Source: CAIXOZ01 sp046091285
GTDB taxonomy: Bacteria > Cyanobacteriota > Cyanobacteriia > PCC-6307 > Cyanobiaceae
Length of the DNA stretch: 18,170 nt
Reading direction: 5' to 3'
Assembly (NCBI GenBank): GCA_046091285.1
Contig: JBJTBH010000159.1
Location: 1 to 18,170, forward strand
Numbering within the stretch: position 1 is the stretch's first letter; every line of letters begins with the position of its first letter. The notes under the pieces were generated by a model, which ran no database searches, was not told where the DNA came from, and saw nothing but the letters and a program-made list of their open reading frames with translations. Below, piece by piece: positions 7,379 to 13,740 of the stretch. Both the position numbers and the translations under genes were made by a program.

Positions 7379-9124
7379 ATGGCCCCCCTTCGCCTTGCCC
7401 TGATCAGCCGCTACCTGCGCCCACACCGGCGCACGGTGCTGCTGGGCATGGCGGCCCTGGTGGTGGTCAACCTTCTGAGCGTGTCGATCCCACTGCAGGT
7501 CCGGCACGTGATCGACGATCTGCAGGAGGGCTTCAGCCTGGCGACTCTCTGGCGTCAGTCGGGCCTGATCCTGGTGCTGGCCACCGCCATGGGCGGCGTT
7601 CGACTGGTGTCGCGGATGCTGGTGTTCGGAGTCGGCCGCCAGGTGGAGGCCGATCTGAAACAGCGGATCTTCGATCACCTGCTGCTGCAGGAACCGGGCT
7701 GGGTGCAGAGCACCGGCAGTGGTGATGTGATCAGCCGCGCCACCAGCGATGTGGAAAACGTTCGCAGGCTGCTGGGCTTCGCGGTGCTCAGCCTCACCAA
7801 CACCGCCCTGGCCTACGCCCTCACCCTGCCGGCGATGCTTGCGATCGACCCCTGGCTGAGTCTGGCGGCGGTGGGGCTCTACCGGGTGATGCTGGCGGTG
7901 GTGGGACTGTTCGGCGGCCGGATGATGCGGCACCAGCGCAGTCAGCAGGGTTCACGCGCCGGGCTGAGCGATCTGTTCCAGGAGGATCGCTCGGGCATCA
8001 GCGCCATCAAGATCTACGGCCAGGAAAGCGTCGAACAACGGGCCTTCGCACAACGCAACCGCCGCTATCGCGATGCGGCCCTGCAGCTGGCGCGGACCCG
8101 GAGCACCCTGTTCCCGCTGCTGGAGGGAATCTCCTCGGTGAGCCTGCTGCTGCTGCTGGCCCTGGGAAGCGGCCAGCTGGAGAGCGGTCGCCTCAGCATC
8201 GGCGATCTGGTGGCCCTGATCCTCTACGTCGAGCGGCTGGTCTTTCCGACGGCGCTGCTGGGTTTCACCCTCAACACCTTCCAGACCGGCCAGGTGAGCC
8301 TGGAGCGCATCGAAACGCTGCTGGAGCGGATCCCGGCGATCCGATCGCCGCTCCACCCCGCGAAGGCACCTGCCCCCCATGGAGCCCTTGAGGCCCGCAA
8401 CCTCAGCCTGCGCTACCCAGGATCCGATCGCCTCAGCCTGGACCATGTCAGCTTCCGGCTGGAACCCGGTGAACTTGTGGCGGTGGTGGGGCCCGTGGGC
8501 TGCGGCAAGACCACCCTGGCCCGCTGCATCGGCCGGACGGTGGAGGTGGAGCCTCGGTCGCTGTTTCTCGATGATGTCGACATCACGGAGCTGAACCTGG
8601 GGGATCTGCGCTCCAGGGTCGCGATCGTGCCCCAGGAGGGCTTCCTGTTCACGGCCTCCCTGGCGGACAACCTGCGGTACGGCGACCCGGACGCCAGCCA
8701 GGGACGGATCGAGCAGGCGGCCCTGCAGGCGCGACTGGCCGATGACATCAAGGGGTTTCCCGATGGCTACGGCACCCTGGTGGGCGAACGGGGGATCACC
8801 CTCTCGGGCGGCCAGCGCCAACGCACTGCCCTGGGCCGGGCGCTGCTGGGCTCAGCGCCGCTGCTGGTGCTCGATGACGCCCTCGCAAGCGTGGACAACA
8901 ACACCGCCGCCGCGATCCTGCGTTCGGTGCGCGAGCAGGAGGGACGCACGATCCTGATGATCAGCCACCAGCTGTCGGCCGCCGCCTGCGATCGGATTCT
9001 GGTGATGGAGGACGGTCGCGTGGTGCAGCAGGGGACTCACCAGGCCCTGCTCCGGCAGGGCGGCACCTATCGCCGTCTGTGGGAACGGCAACAGGCGGAG
9101 CAGCAGCTGCAGGCCACCAGCTGA
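7379..9124 (+). CDS. ABC exporter half-transporter (transmembrane domain fused to ATPase), 581 aa
   Basis: Type IV (B-family) exporter half-transporter that should dimerise in the membrane to move a lipid, drug or peptide; the substrate cannot be deduced. Residues 1 to about 300 hold the six-helix domain (for example VLLGMAALVVVNLLSVSI, VSLLLLLALG and LILYVERLVFPTALLGF). The ATPase follows: Walker A GPVGCGKTTLA (K377), Q-loop in IVPQEGFLF, signature LSGGQRQR (from residue 475), Walker B LLVLDDALASVD (D499, D500) and switch His H530 in ISHQLSA. Position 500, normally the catalytic Glu, is Asp, as in the MdlA/YheI type where a second half-transporter supplies a full site. No such partner is adjacent. 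It opens the plus-strand block and is divergent from the DUF3288 gene. Confidence 0.92.
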   Translation: MAPLRLALISRYLRPHRRTVLLGMAALVVVNLLSVSIPLQVRHVIDDLQEGFSLATLWRQSGLILVLATAMGGVRLVSRMLVFGVGRQVEADLKQRIFDHLLLQEPGWVQSTGSGDVISRATSDVENVRRLLGFAVLSLTNTALAYALTLPAMLAIDPWLSLAAVGLYRVMLAVVGLFGGRMMRHQRSQQGSRAGLSDLFQEDRSGISAIKIYGQESVEQRAFAQRNRRYRDAALQLARTRSTLFPLLEGISSVSLLLLLALGSGQLESGRLSIGDLVALILYVERLVFPTALLGFTLNTFQTGQVSLERIETLLERIPAIRSPLHPAKAPAPHGALEARNLSLRYPGSDRLSLDHVSFRLEPGELVAVVGPVGCGKTTLARCIGRTVEVEPRSLFLDDVDITELNLGDLRSRVAIVPQEGFLFTASLADNLRYGDPDASQGRIEQAALQARLADDIKGFPDGYGTLVGERGITLSGGQRQRTALGRALLGSAPLLVLDDALASVDNNTAAAILRSVREQEGRTILMISHQLSAAACDRILVMEDGRVVQQGTHQALLRQGGTYRRLWERQQAEQQLQATS

Positions 9125-9307
9125 ACTGAGGCAGCCCGTTCCTTCAGGCGACGAAGGCCCAGCCGGAACCGATGTCAGGGCCGCCGCGATCGATGACACC
9201 ATCCAGCCGTGGCGGCGGGGATTACGAAGTTCCATGAGGGTGGCGCTCAGGTGGGCGCGGACCCGCTTATCTGAGGACCGACCCAAGGCCCCATCGAGGC
9301 TTCGCCC
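9125..9307. other. Intergenic gap after the ABC transporter gene
   Basis: This 183-base gap has no gene. I looked for a hairpin with a T-run to end the transporter transcript and did not find one. CTTATCTGAGG near 9267-9277 has weak -10 character ahead of the small membrane protein gene, but a partner -35 is not clear. Confidence 0.3.
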
Positions 9308-9565
9308 ATGGACCCGAAGACCGCCTACACCCTCCGCTGCACCCTCACCTTCGGGGACATCTACGGACAGATCCTGATCTGGTTGCTGGTCATCTTCGCC
9401 AGTCTGGCGGCGGGCCTGGCTCTGATGGGCTCGACCAAACCGATCGTGGCGCTGGTGGGGGTGGGGCTCGTCCTGGTGCTGTCGCTGCCGTTTCTGCTCT
9501 TCGCCTTCACGACGACGCTGCTGAACCACATCGCCCTCGATCCAGCCCCGGAACGCGTGTCCTGA
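9308..9565 (+). CDS. Small conserved two-helix membrane protein, 85 aa
   Basis: The product has a short polar N-terminus (MDPKTAYTLRCTLTFGDIYG), two strongly hydrophobic segments at about residues 21-41 (QILIWLLVIFASLAAGLALM) and 46-70 (IVALVGVGLVLVLSLPFLLF), and a short polar tail. This pattern matches an uncharacterised small protein I recall from picocyanobacteria; no function is known. The start is supported by GAGG eight bases ahead of ATG 9308, one of the better ribosome binding sites in this window. It stands alone, 183 bases after the ABC transporter and 67 bases before msrA. Confidence 0.8.
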   Translation: MDPKTAYTLRCTLTFGDIYGQILIWLLVIFASLAAGLALMGSTKPIVALVGVGLVLVLSLPFLLFAFTTTLLNHIALDPAPERVS

Positions 9566-9632
9566 AGGCAAGGGGCCGGGACGGCATCGGAGCAGCGACG
9601 CTCCCTAGGCTCAGCTGCCCGATCACCCGCCC

Positions 9633-10388
9633 GTGTTCAGTTTCCTCAGCGGACAAGCGGCCGCCAAAAGCACCATCGTTTCCCCGGAAAAGGCCCTGCC
9701 GGGCCGCAGCCAGGCGATCCCGACCGCCAGCACCCATGCGGTGCTGGGCACAGTGCTGAAGGCACCCCTCGATGAACACCAGGAGCAGATCCTGTTCGCC
9801 TGCGGTTGCTTCTGGGGAGCGGAGAAGGGGTTCTGGCGTCTGCCGGGAGTCGTGAGCACCGCCGTGGGCTATGCAGGCGGCACCACCCCCAATCCCACCT
9901 ATGAGGAGGTCTGCTCAGGCCTCACCGGCCACACCGAAGTGGTGCGGGTGGTGTGGGATCGGCGCACGATCGACCTCAGCGATCTCCTGAAACTGTTCTG
10001 GGAATGCCACGATCCGACGCAGGGGATGGGCCAGGGCAACGACCGCGGCAGCCAATACCGATCAGCGATCTACACCTTCAGCCCCGAACAGCTCAGCTTG
10101 GCCGAAACCAGCGCGAAGCATTACCAGGGGTTGATCGAGGCGGCCGGTTACGGGGCGATCACCACGGAAATCAAGGCTGACCAGCTGTTCTTCTTCGCTG
10201 AAGACCACCATCAGCAGTACCTCGCCAAGCCCGGCAGCCGCCCCTACTGCTCGGCCCAGCCGACCAGGGTGGCACTCGGCGAATTCCCAGGTTGCGACTA
10301 CAAGCTGCCGGCGGGCGTCTGGAGCCACTACGACTGGAGCATCAGCCATTGCATCCTCCGCGGTGACAACACGCCGATCAGGCTCTGA
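9633..10388 (+). CDS. msrA: Peptide methionine (S)-S-oxide reductase, 251 aa
   Basis: MsrA reduces the S-epimer of methionine sulfoxide, free or in proteins, repairing oxidative damage; electrons normally come from thioredoxin. The fold begins at about residue 51 with QILFACGCFWGAEKGF, whose nucleophile is C59 in the GCFWG motif. Later signatures are VVSTAVGYAGGTTPNPTYEEV, GLTGHTEVVRVVWD, FWECHDPTQGMGQGNDRGSQYRS and FFFAEDHHQQYLAKPG. Cysteines in RPYCSAQP, FPGCDY and SHCILRG are candidates for resolving residues. The roughly 50-residue N-terminal extension and the C-terminal tail make it longer than the minimal enzyme; a similar arrangement occurs in some cyanobacterial and plant forms. The start is GTG 9633 (VFSFLSGQ). 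No other sulfoxide-reductase gene is adjacent. Confidence 0.95.
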   Translation: MFSFLSGQAAAKSTIVSPEKALPGRSQAIPTASTHAVLGTVLKAPLDEHQEQILFACGCFWGAEKGFWRLPGVVSTAVGYAGGTTPNPTYEEVCSGLTGHTEVVRVVWDRRTIDLSDLLKLFWECHDPTQGMGQGNDRGSQYRSAIYTFSPEQLSLAETSAKHYQGLIEAAGYGAITTEIKADQLFFFAEDHHQQYLAKPGSRPYCSAQPTRVALGEFPGCDYKLPAGVWSHYDWSISHCILRGDNTPIRL

Positions 10389-10441
10389 TACGCAGCACCC
10401 CAGCCCTGGACCGGCAGGATCGATGGCGTCAGGATGGGGGA

Positions 10442-10804
10442 ATGGCGGCATCCTGGTTCGATCTCCTGTCGCCTCTCACCGCACCTGTGAAGCCCATCGC
10501 CCCGGCGGGCTCGGCCCTCGGTCTGGTTCTGCCCCTGATCGCCATGGTGTCGCCGTGGTGGGAGGACTACGGGATCAAGGAGTCGTTTCTGTGCCGCGAT
10601 CGGGTGGCCGTGGAGGTGGAGCGCAACGACGCGCAGGCCTCGCTGATCAGCGGTCAACGACGCCTCACCCTGTTCCGGGATGAGCGTGACCTGCCGGGAC
10701 TGCGCTTCAGCAACGGCCAGACACGGCTGATCCTCGAGGGCGATGAACTGACGCTGGAGCAGCCGATGATCCGGCTCTCCTGCATCCGCACCGGGAACGC
10801 CTGA
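10442..10804 (+). CDS. Hypothetical protein with a possible MliC-like domain, 120 aa
   Basis: The N-terminal third contains a hydrophobic stretch (about residues 22-37, GSALGLVLPLIAMVSP) that could be a membrane anchor or an atypical export signal. The rest, residues about 45-117, starts ESFLCRDRVAVEVERND and ends LEQPMIRLSCIRTG. Two cysteines bracket a likely beta-rich segment with LTLF, GLRFSNGQTRLILEGDELTL between them. This layout recalls MliC, the membrane-bound inhibitor of C-type lysozyme, where strands are closed by a Cys-Cys bridge. It is a by-eye resemblance and not a firm assignment. ATG 10442 has a purine-rich GATGGGGGA ahead of it. It follows msrA by 53 bases and may share a transcript with the two small genes downstream. 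Confidence 0.7.
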   Translation: MAASWFDLLSPLTAPVKPIAPAGSALGLVLPLIAMVSPWWEDYGIKESFLCRDRVAVEVERNDAQASLISGQRRLTLFRDERDLPGLRFSNGQTRLILEGDELTLEQPMIRLSCIRTGNA

Positions 10805-10830
10805 CGATCATCTCTACCCCCCAGGGATCC

Positions 10831-11031
10831 ATGCCGCACCCCTCAACCCCGCCGGAACCGCTGCCGGATGCGGTGGTTCTGCTCAGCCTGGTGGGCAGTC
10901 TGCTGCTCTGTTTCGCCCTGGTGTTCATCGCTGTTGGGCGGCGCCCAGCAGATCCGCCCCTGCAATGGCGTCAACCCTTGCCAACGCGGGTTGGCGCTCC
11001 GCAGGCACAGGTGCCAATCTGGACTGCCTGA
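10831..11031 (+). CDS. Small single-pass membrane protein, 66 aa
   Basis: I do not recognise a family. The sequence has a Pro-rich N-terminus (MPHPSTPPEPLPD), one strong hydrophobic segment at about residues 14-36 (AVVLLSLVGSLLLCFALVFIAVG), and a basic/Pro-rich tail ending PQAQVPIWTA. ATG 10831 is preceded by AGGG four bases upstream. It lies 26 bases after the 120-aa gene and 12 bases before the next one, so spacing supports a real gene in a short operon. The opposite strand is also open here, but it lacks a plausible start and encodes a Gln/His-rich product typical of antisense shadows in GC-rich DNA. Confidence 0.55.
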   Translation: MPHPSTPPEPLPDAVVLLSLVGSLLLCFALVFIAVGRRPADPPLQWRQPLPTRVGAPQAQVPIWTA

Positions 11032-11043
11032 GCAACAACCCTG

Positions 11044-11427
11044 TTGAACCAGACGGGCAGCGATCCTGACGGCAAGCGCCAGCTCCATCCGCTGCCCCGC
11101 GGTCTGGTGGAGCTTTATGGGCTGCTGGCCGTGTTGTTCGTGCTGGTGCCGGAATGGATGGCCGGCAGCGCCATGGGCACCCTGCCGGAGGGTGGCAGCG
11201 GCTCCGAGCTTCCGGTGCGATCGAGTGCCTGGAGCCGGATCCCGGAGCTGCACCTCGCCACCCTGAGCCTGCGGGAGATGCGCCTGCTGGCCCGGGAGGA
11301 GCATCTCTGGGGCTATGCCAGGCTCTCCCGCCAGGCCCTCAACGATCTGCTCCAGTATCGGCTGCGGGGTCGGGAACGCCGCCAGAGCGGCAGACGCCGG
11401 AACGCCAGGGCCGGCGGGCCACTGTGA
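11044..11427 (+). CDS. Conserved hypothetical protein, one membrane segment plus a possible SAP/Rho-N-like element, 127 aa
   Basis: Residues about 22-40 (LVELYGLLAVLFVLVPEWM) form a hydrophobic helix. The C-terminal half, LHLATLSLREMRLLAREEHLWGY followed by ARLSRQALNDLL, resembles the helix-turn-helix pattern of SAP or Rho N-terminal-like elements (a helix with L-x-x-L-R-x-x-A-R, a GY turn, and a second helix). The tail is very basic (RLRGRERRQSGRRRNAR) and could touch nucleic acid; that is inference from composition. The start is a TTG at 11044, chosen because it gives 12-base spacing after the upstream gene; a later start would remove the hydrophobic segment. The gene ends 15 bases before tRNA-Pro. 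Confidence 0.65.
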   Translation: MNQTGSDPDGKRQLHPLPRGLVELYGLLAVLFVLVPEWMAGSAMGTLPEGGSGSELPVRSSAWSRIPELHLATLSLREMRLLAREEHLWGYARLSRQALNDLLQYRLRGRERRQSGRRRNARAGGPL

Positions 11428-11442
11428 TAGTTTCAATTGCGC
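11424..11442 (+). promoter_or_regulatory. Candidate -10 region for tRNA-Pro
   Basis: TGTGATAGTTT, at about 11423-11433 and overlapping the stop codon of the preceding gene, resembles an extended -10 element and sits at a suitable distance ahead of the tRNA 5' end at 11443. No -35 was recognised. The tRNA could equally be processed from a transcript of the upstream genes. Confidence 0.25.
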
Positions 11443-11516
11443 CGGGGCGTAGCGCAGCTTGGTAGCGCACCACTTTGGGGTAGTGGGGGTCGTGGGTTCA
11501 AATCCCGCCGCTCCGA
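11443..11516 (+). tRNA. tRNA-Pro(GGG)
   Basis: A complete cloverleaf can be drawn. The acceptor stem is CGGGGCG with CGCTCCG (one G-U pair) and discriminator A. The D stem is GCGC/GCGC with loop AGCTTGGTA. The anticodon stem is CCACT/AGTGG around the 7-base loop TTGGGGT. The T stem is GTGGG/CCCGC around TTCAAAT. The anticodon, at 11477-11479, is GGG, reading CCC and CCT proline codons. CCA is not encoded; TTC follows the discriminator. The overall sequence is close to other bacterial proline tRNAs. Its 3' side borders the accessory stretch of this window. Confidence 0.97.
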
Positions 11517-11545
11517 TTCAATCACCGGCCTTTGTCGAATCCTGC

Positions 11546-11578
11546 ACCGTCTTCTGTTTCAGAAGGCGGTTTTTTTTG
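11546..11578 (+). terminator. Intrinsic terminator downstream of tRNA-Pro
   Basis: An 11-bp stem, ACCGTCTTCTG with CAGAAGGCGGT (one G-T pair), closes a TTT loop and is followed directly by eight T residues. It is a textbook Rho-independent terminator 29 bases after the tRNA. It should end the tRNA transcript and insulate the following DNA from it. Confidence 0.9.
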
Positions 11579-11921
11579 GCCAGAATCTCCTCCGTGACCC
11601 AGAGCCGTGACGCCGGAGAATGACCATCGATGATGGGCGCATCAGCTGAAGGGCAGCGATCACGCTGAGATCACGCTGAGCGACATTCCGAGCCGAAGGC
11701 CAGGCAAAAATCTGAGCCGAAGGCCAGACAAAAAGCTGAGCCGAAGGCCAGACAAAAAGCTGAGCCGAAGGCCAGGAAAAAAGCTGAGCCGAAGGCCAGG
11801 CAAAAAGCCGAGCGCCATGAATGCACCGGCACAACCCTGACGGCAGCGGTGGCCGCCGCGGAATGGGATGACAATCCTTTGCCGATCCGATGAACGGACG
11901 GATCGGCGCTAACAAGCGGTC
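11579..11921. other. Gene-poor stretch between terminator and M20 peptidase gene
   Basis: Apart from the 24-bp repeat array, this stretch holds an 11-bp direct duplication (ATCACGCTGAG at 11659-11669 and 11670-11680). A plus frame starts at ATG 11630 and is closed by TGA at 11666; the same frame then stays open through the repeats to about 11890. The minus strand is open over 11559-12164, but half of that overlaps the peptidase gene. I see no convincing gene here. A promoter for the peptidase is expected near 11850-11920, but I could not define it. Confidence 0.5.
11690..11809. repeat. Five tandem 24-bp repeats
   Basis: Units lie at 11690-11713, 11714-11737, 11738-11761, 11762-11785 and 11786-11809. 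The consensus begins GAGCCGAAGGCCAG, continues with ACAAAAA or GCAAAAA, and ends GCT. Units 2 and 3 are identical; the others differ by a few bases. As 24 is a multiple of 3, the array reads as an 8-residue repeat in each open frame: EPKARQKA on plus, and FGSAFCLA or WPSAQLFV on minus. None of these has a good start and ribosome binding site, so I treat the array as non-coding or as the remnant of a coding repeat. Confidence 0.93.
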
Positions 11922-11939
11922 ATGTTTTGCCTTGAGGTC

Positions 11940-13430
11940 ATGCCGAGCACCGCTTGTTCCCGCGGCTGCTGCGCGCTGGTGCTGGCTCTGATGACAACGA
12001 CCCCGGCCGCGGTGGTGGCCGGTGGATGGCCCCCGGATCACGGCGATCACCCAGCACGGCCGGAGGCGGTGGCGCCTCCGGGGGGAGCCAGCCGGCCTTC
12101 TGCCGGAGGCCAGGCAGCGACAACCTCGCGAGATGCCAGCGGCCTGGATAAAGCACAGCTGCAAGCGCTGCAGGTCGCCCCCCTGCCTGGGAGCCTCAAG
12201 CCGCAGGTGAGCTCCCAGGTGGAGGCGTTGCTGGCATCTCCCGATCTGAAACAGGCCCTCGCTGCGCTGAAAGCCGATGAAGCCCGATTTGTACGGGAAT
12301 CGATTCAGATCTCAGAAATTCCAGCACCCACGTTTGCAGAAGCACAACGTGCCAAAGCTTTCGAAAAGATGCTGAAGGCCAATGGTCTGCAGAATGTGCA
12401 TATCGACGCGATCGGCAATGTGATCGGCGTACGAAAAGGTGGGGCACAAGGGCCGAGGATCGCCGTGATTGCTCACCTCGATACGGTATTCGATGCCAAG
12501 ACCGATGTCAGGGTCAGAGCGCAGGGTTCGCGACGGATGGGACCAGGCCTCACCGATGACTCCAATGCCCTGGCGATGATGCTGAGCTGGATTCGAGCCC
12601 TGAATGGGGCCAGGATCTCAACTCCCGGAGACCTGATCTTCGTCGCCAGTGTCGGAGAAGAGGGCAACGGAGACCTGCGTGGCGCGAAACATTTCTTTGA
12701 TAAAAACACTAATCTTTCAGCTGCCATCATCCTGGAAGGAGCCTTGCCGGATTCTGTGATCATGATTCAGAATACCGCCAGCAATCGTTTCAAGATCGAC
12801 TTCAAGGCCCCCGGCGGCCATAGCTATGGCGCGTTTGGTCAGATTCCAAGTGCAATTCATGCTCAGGGGCGCTTCATCGCAAAGGTGGCCGAGATGCAAG
12901 TACCATCATCGCCGCGCACAACCTTCACGGTCGGAGTTGTCAGAGGAGGACGATCTGTGAACACAATCGCACCCGATGCCTCCCTGGAAATCGATCTTCG
13001 CTCCAATGGCAACTCTGAACTGGAAGCAACTACAAAGATGGTCCAGAATTTTGTCGCTCAGGCCGTTGCAGAGGAAAACAAGCGCTGGGGGACGACCTCC
13101 CTGAGCGCCAGCATCAGACCGATCGGCGCCAGGCCAGGCGGCATCACCTCGCCGGATCAGGCCATCGTGCACACCTGGATAGCGGCCGCCAGAGCGCTGG
13201 GCGTGACACCGTTGGCCCTGGCTGGTGGCAGCACGGATGCCGGCGTTCCGATCTCACGGGGAATCCCGGCGATCGTGATGGGCTGTGGTGGAACCAGTGG
13301 TGGCTTCCATGCCCTTGATGAGCACTGGGATCCCACGAATGCCTACCGGGGTGTCCGGCTGAGCTTCCTGACAACGCTGGCGGTGGCGGGCGTTCAGGGT
13401 GTCTCCGAGCCCACGGCGACCCTGCGCTGA
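11940..13430 (+). CDS. Secreted M20-family zinc metallopeptidase (M20/M25/M40 type), 496 aa
   Basis: M20 enzymes are usually di-zinc exopeptidases or amidohydrolases. Residues below count from ATG 11940. The N-terminus, basic residue then ALVLALMTTTPAAVVA, is a probable Sec signal peptide, followed by a Pro/Gly-rich linker. The catalytic domain starts near residue 108 (DEARFVRESIQISEIPAPT). Metal and catalytic residues are visible: AHLDTVFDA (H179, D181), the bridging Asp in GPGLTDDSNALA, E240-E241 in VGEEGNGDL, and the late His in GGFHALDEHWD. The lid domain, with GGHSYGAFGQIPSAIHA, is present. ATG 11922 (MFCLEV) would add six residues ahead of the signal; I prefer 11940 for the GAGG just upstream and the signal shape. 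Substrate is unknown. Surrounding repeats and the tRNA suggest acquisition. Confidence 0.9.
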   Translation: MPSTACSRGCCALVLALMTTTPAAVVAGGWPPDHGDHPARPEAVAPPGGASRPSAGGQAATTSRDASGLDKAQLQALQVAPLPGSLKPQVSSQVEALLASPDLKQALAALKADEARFVRESIQISEIPAPTFAEAQRAKAFEKMLKANGLQNVHIDAIGNVIGVRKGGAQGPRIAVIAHLDTVFDAKTDVRVRAQGSRRMGPGLTDDSNALAMMLSWIRALNGARISTPGDLIFVASVGEEGNGDLRGAKHFFDKNTNLSAAIILEGALPDSVIMIQNTASNRFKIDFKAPGGHSYGAFGQIPSAIHAQGRFIAKVAEMQVPSSPRTTFTVGVVRGGRSVNTIAPDASLEIDLRSNGNSELEATTKMVQNFVAQAVAEENKRWGTTSLSASIRPIGARPGGITSPDQAIVHTWIAAARALGVTPLALAGGSTDAGVPISRGIPAIVMGCGGTSGGFHALDEHWDPTNAYRGVRLSFLTTLAVAGVQGVSEPTATLR

Positions 13431-13456
13431 CGGGGGAAGAGTACACCCAGGTTTAA

Positions 13457-13520
13457 TGGGCGATTGCGATTGTGTTGTGCAATTACGATAGGCGACTGCG
13501 ATTGCGTTGTGAAATTACGA
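13457..13520. repeat. Two tandem 32-bp units
   Basis: Unit A (13457-13488) and unit B (13489-13520) both follow the pattern T-G/A-GGCGAYTGCGATTG, then YGTTGTG, a variable base, and AATTACGA. They differ at about four positions. Unit B is followed in the same phase by the heptamer array, and degenerate copies of the AATTGCGTT / GATTACGA parts recur at 13577-13650. Confidence 0.85.
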
Positions 13521-13576
13521 TAGGCAATAGGCAATAGGCAATAGGCAATAGGCAATAGGCAATAGGCAATAGGCAA
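13521..13576. repeat. Heptamer array, eight perfect TAGGCAA copies (STRR-like)
   Basis: Eight exact copies of TAGGCAA (equivalently CAATAGG) fill 56 bases. Heptanucleotide short tandemly repeated repetitive sequences (STRR) are known from cyanobacterial intergenic DNA; this array has the same unit length and setting. On the minus strand it reads YCLLPIA in a cycle, a common spurious translation of such arrays. Perfect copies suggest recent slippage. Confidence 0.95.
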
Positions 13577-13657
13577 TTATATTGTGAAATTGCGTTGCGT
13601 GATTACGATGGGCGATTACGTTGTGAAATTGCGTTATAGTATTACAATCAGTGGCGG

Positions 13658-13740
13658 TGCCTGAACCTCGGCGCTGCCTGAGCCTCAGAAATAGCTGAGC
13701 CTCGGCGACGCCTGAACCTCAGCAGTGCCCGAACCTCGGT
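13658..13740. repeat. Degenerate 17-bp tandem repeat, about 4.9 copies
   Basis: Units at 13658, 13675, 13692, 13709 and 13726 share TGCCTGARCCTCGGCG-like sequence with substitutions; the fifth is cut short after 15 bases. The core CTGARCCTC is kept in four units and the fifth reads CCGAACCTC. The unit is unrelated to the heptamer array 80 bases earlier. A period of 17 argues against a coding repeat. Confidence 0.85.

Noticed and set aside
11443..11516. Integration site pair (att) using the tRNA 3' end
   Set aside because: I looked for a second copy of the T-arm/acceptor sequence downstream to 15600 and found none, and there is no integrase, so no island boundaries can be claimed.
11671..11874. 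Minus-strand 67-codon hydrophobic repeat peptide (FCLAFGSA cycles)
   Set aside because: It depends on a weak TTG start and is the direct translation of the 24-bp repeat; there is no ribosome binding site.
11559..12164. Minus-strand frame of 201 codons through the 24-bp repeats
   Set aside because: Half overlaps the M20 peptidase gene and the rest is a WPSAQLFV-type reading of the repeat; no start signal.
13394..13576. Minus-strand peptide with repeating PIAYCLL
   Set aside because: Typical spurious translation of a heptamer array; it also overlaps the 3' end of the peptidase gene.
13457..13740. CRISPR array
   Set aside because: The repeats are directly adjacent with no unique spacers, the units are 7, 17 or 32 bp, and no cas gene is present.
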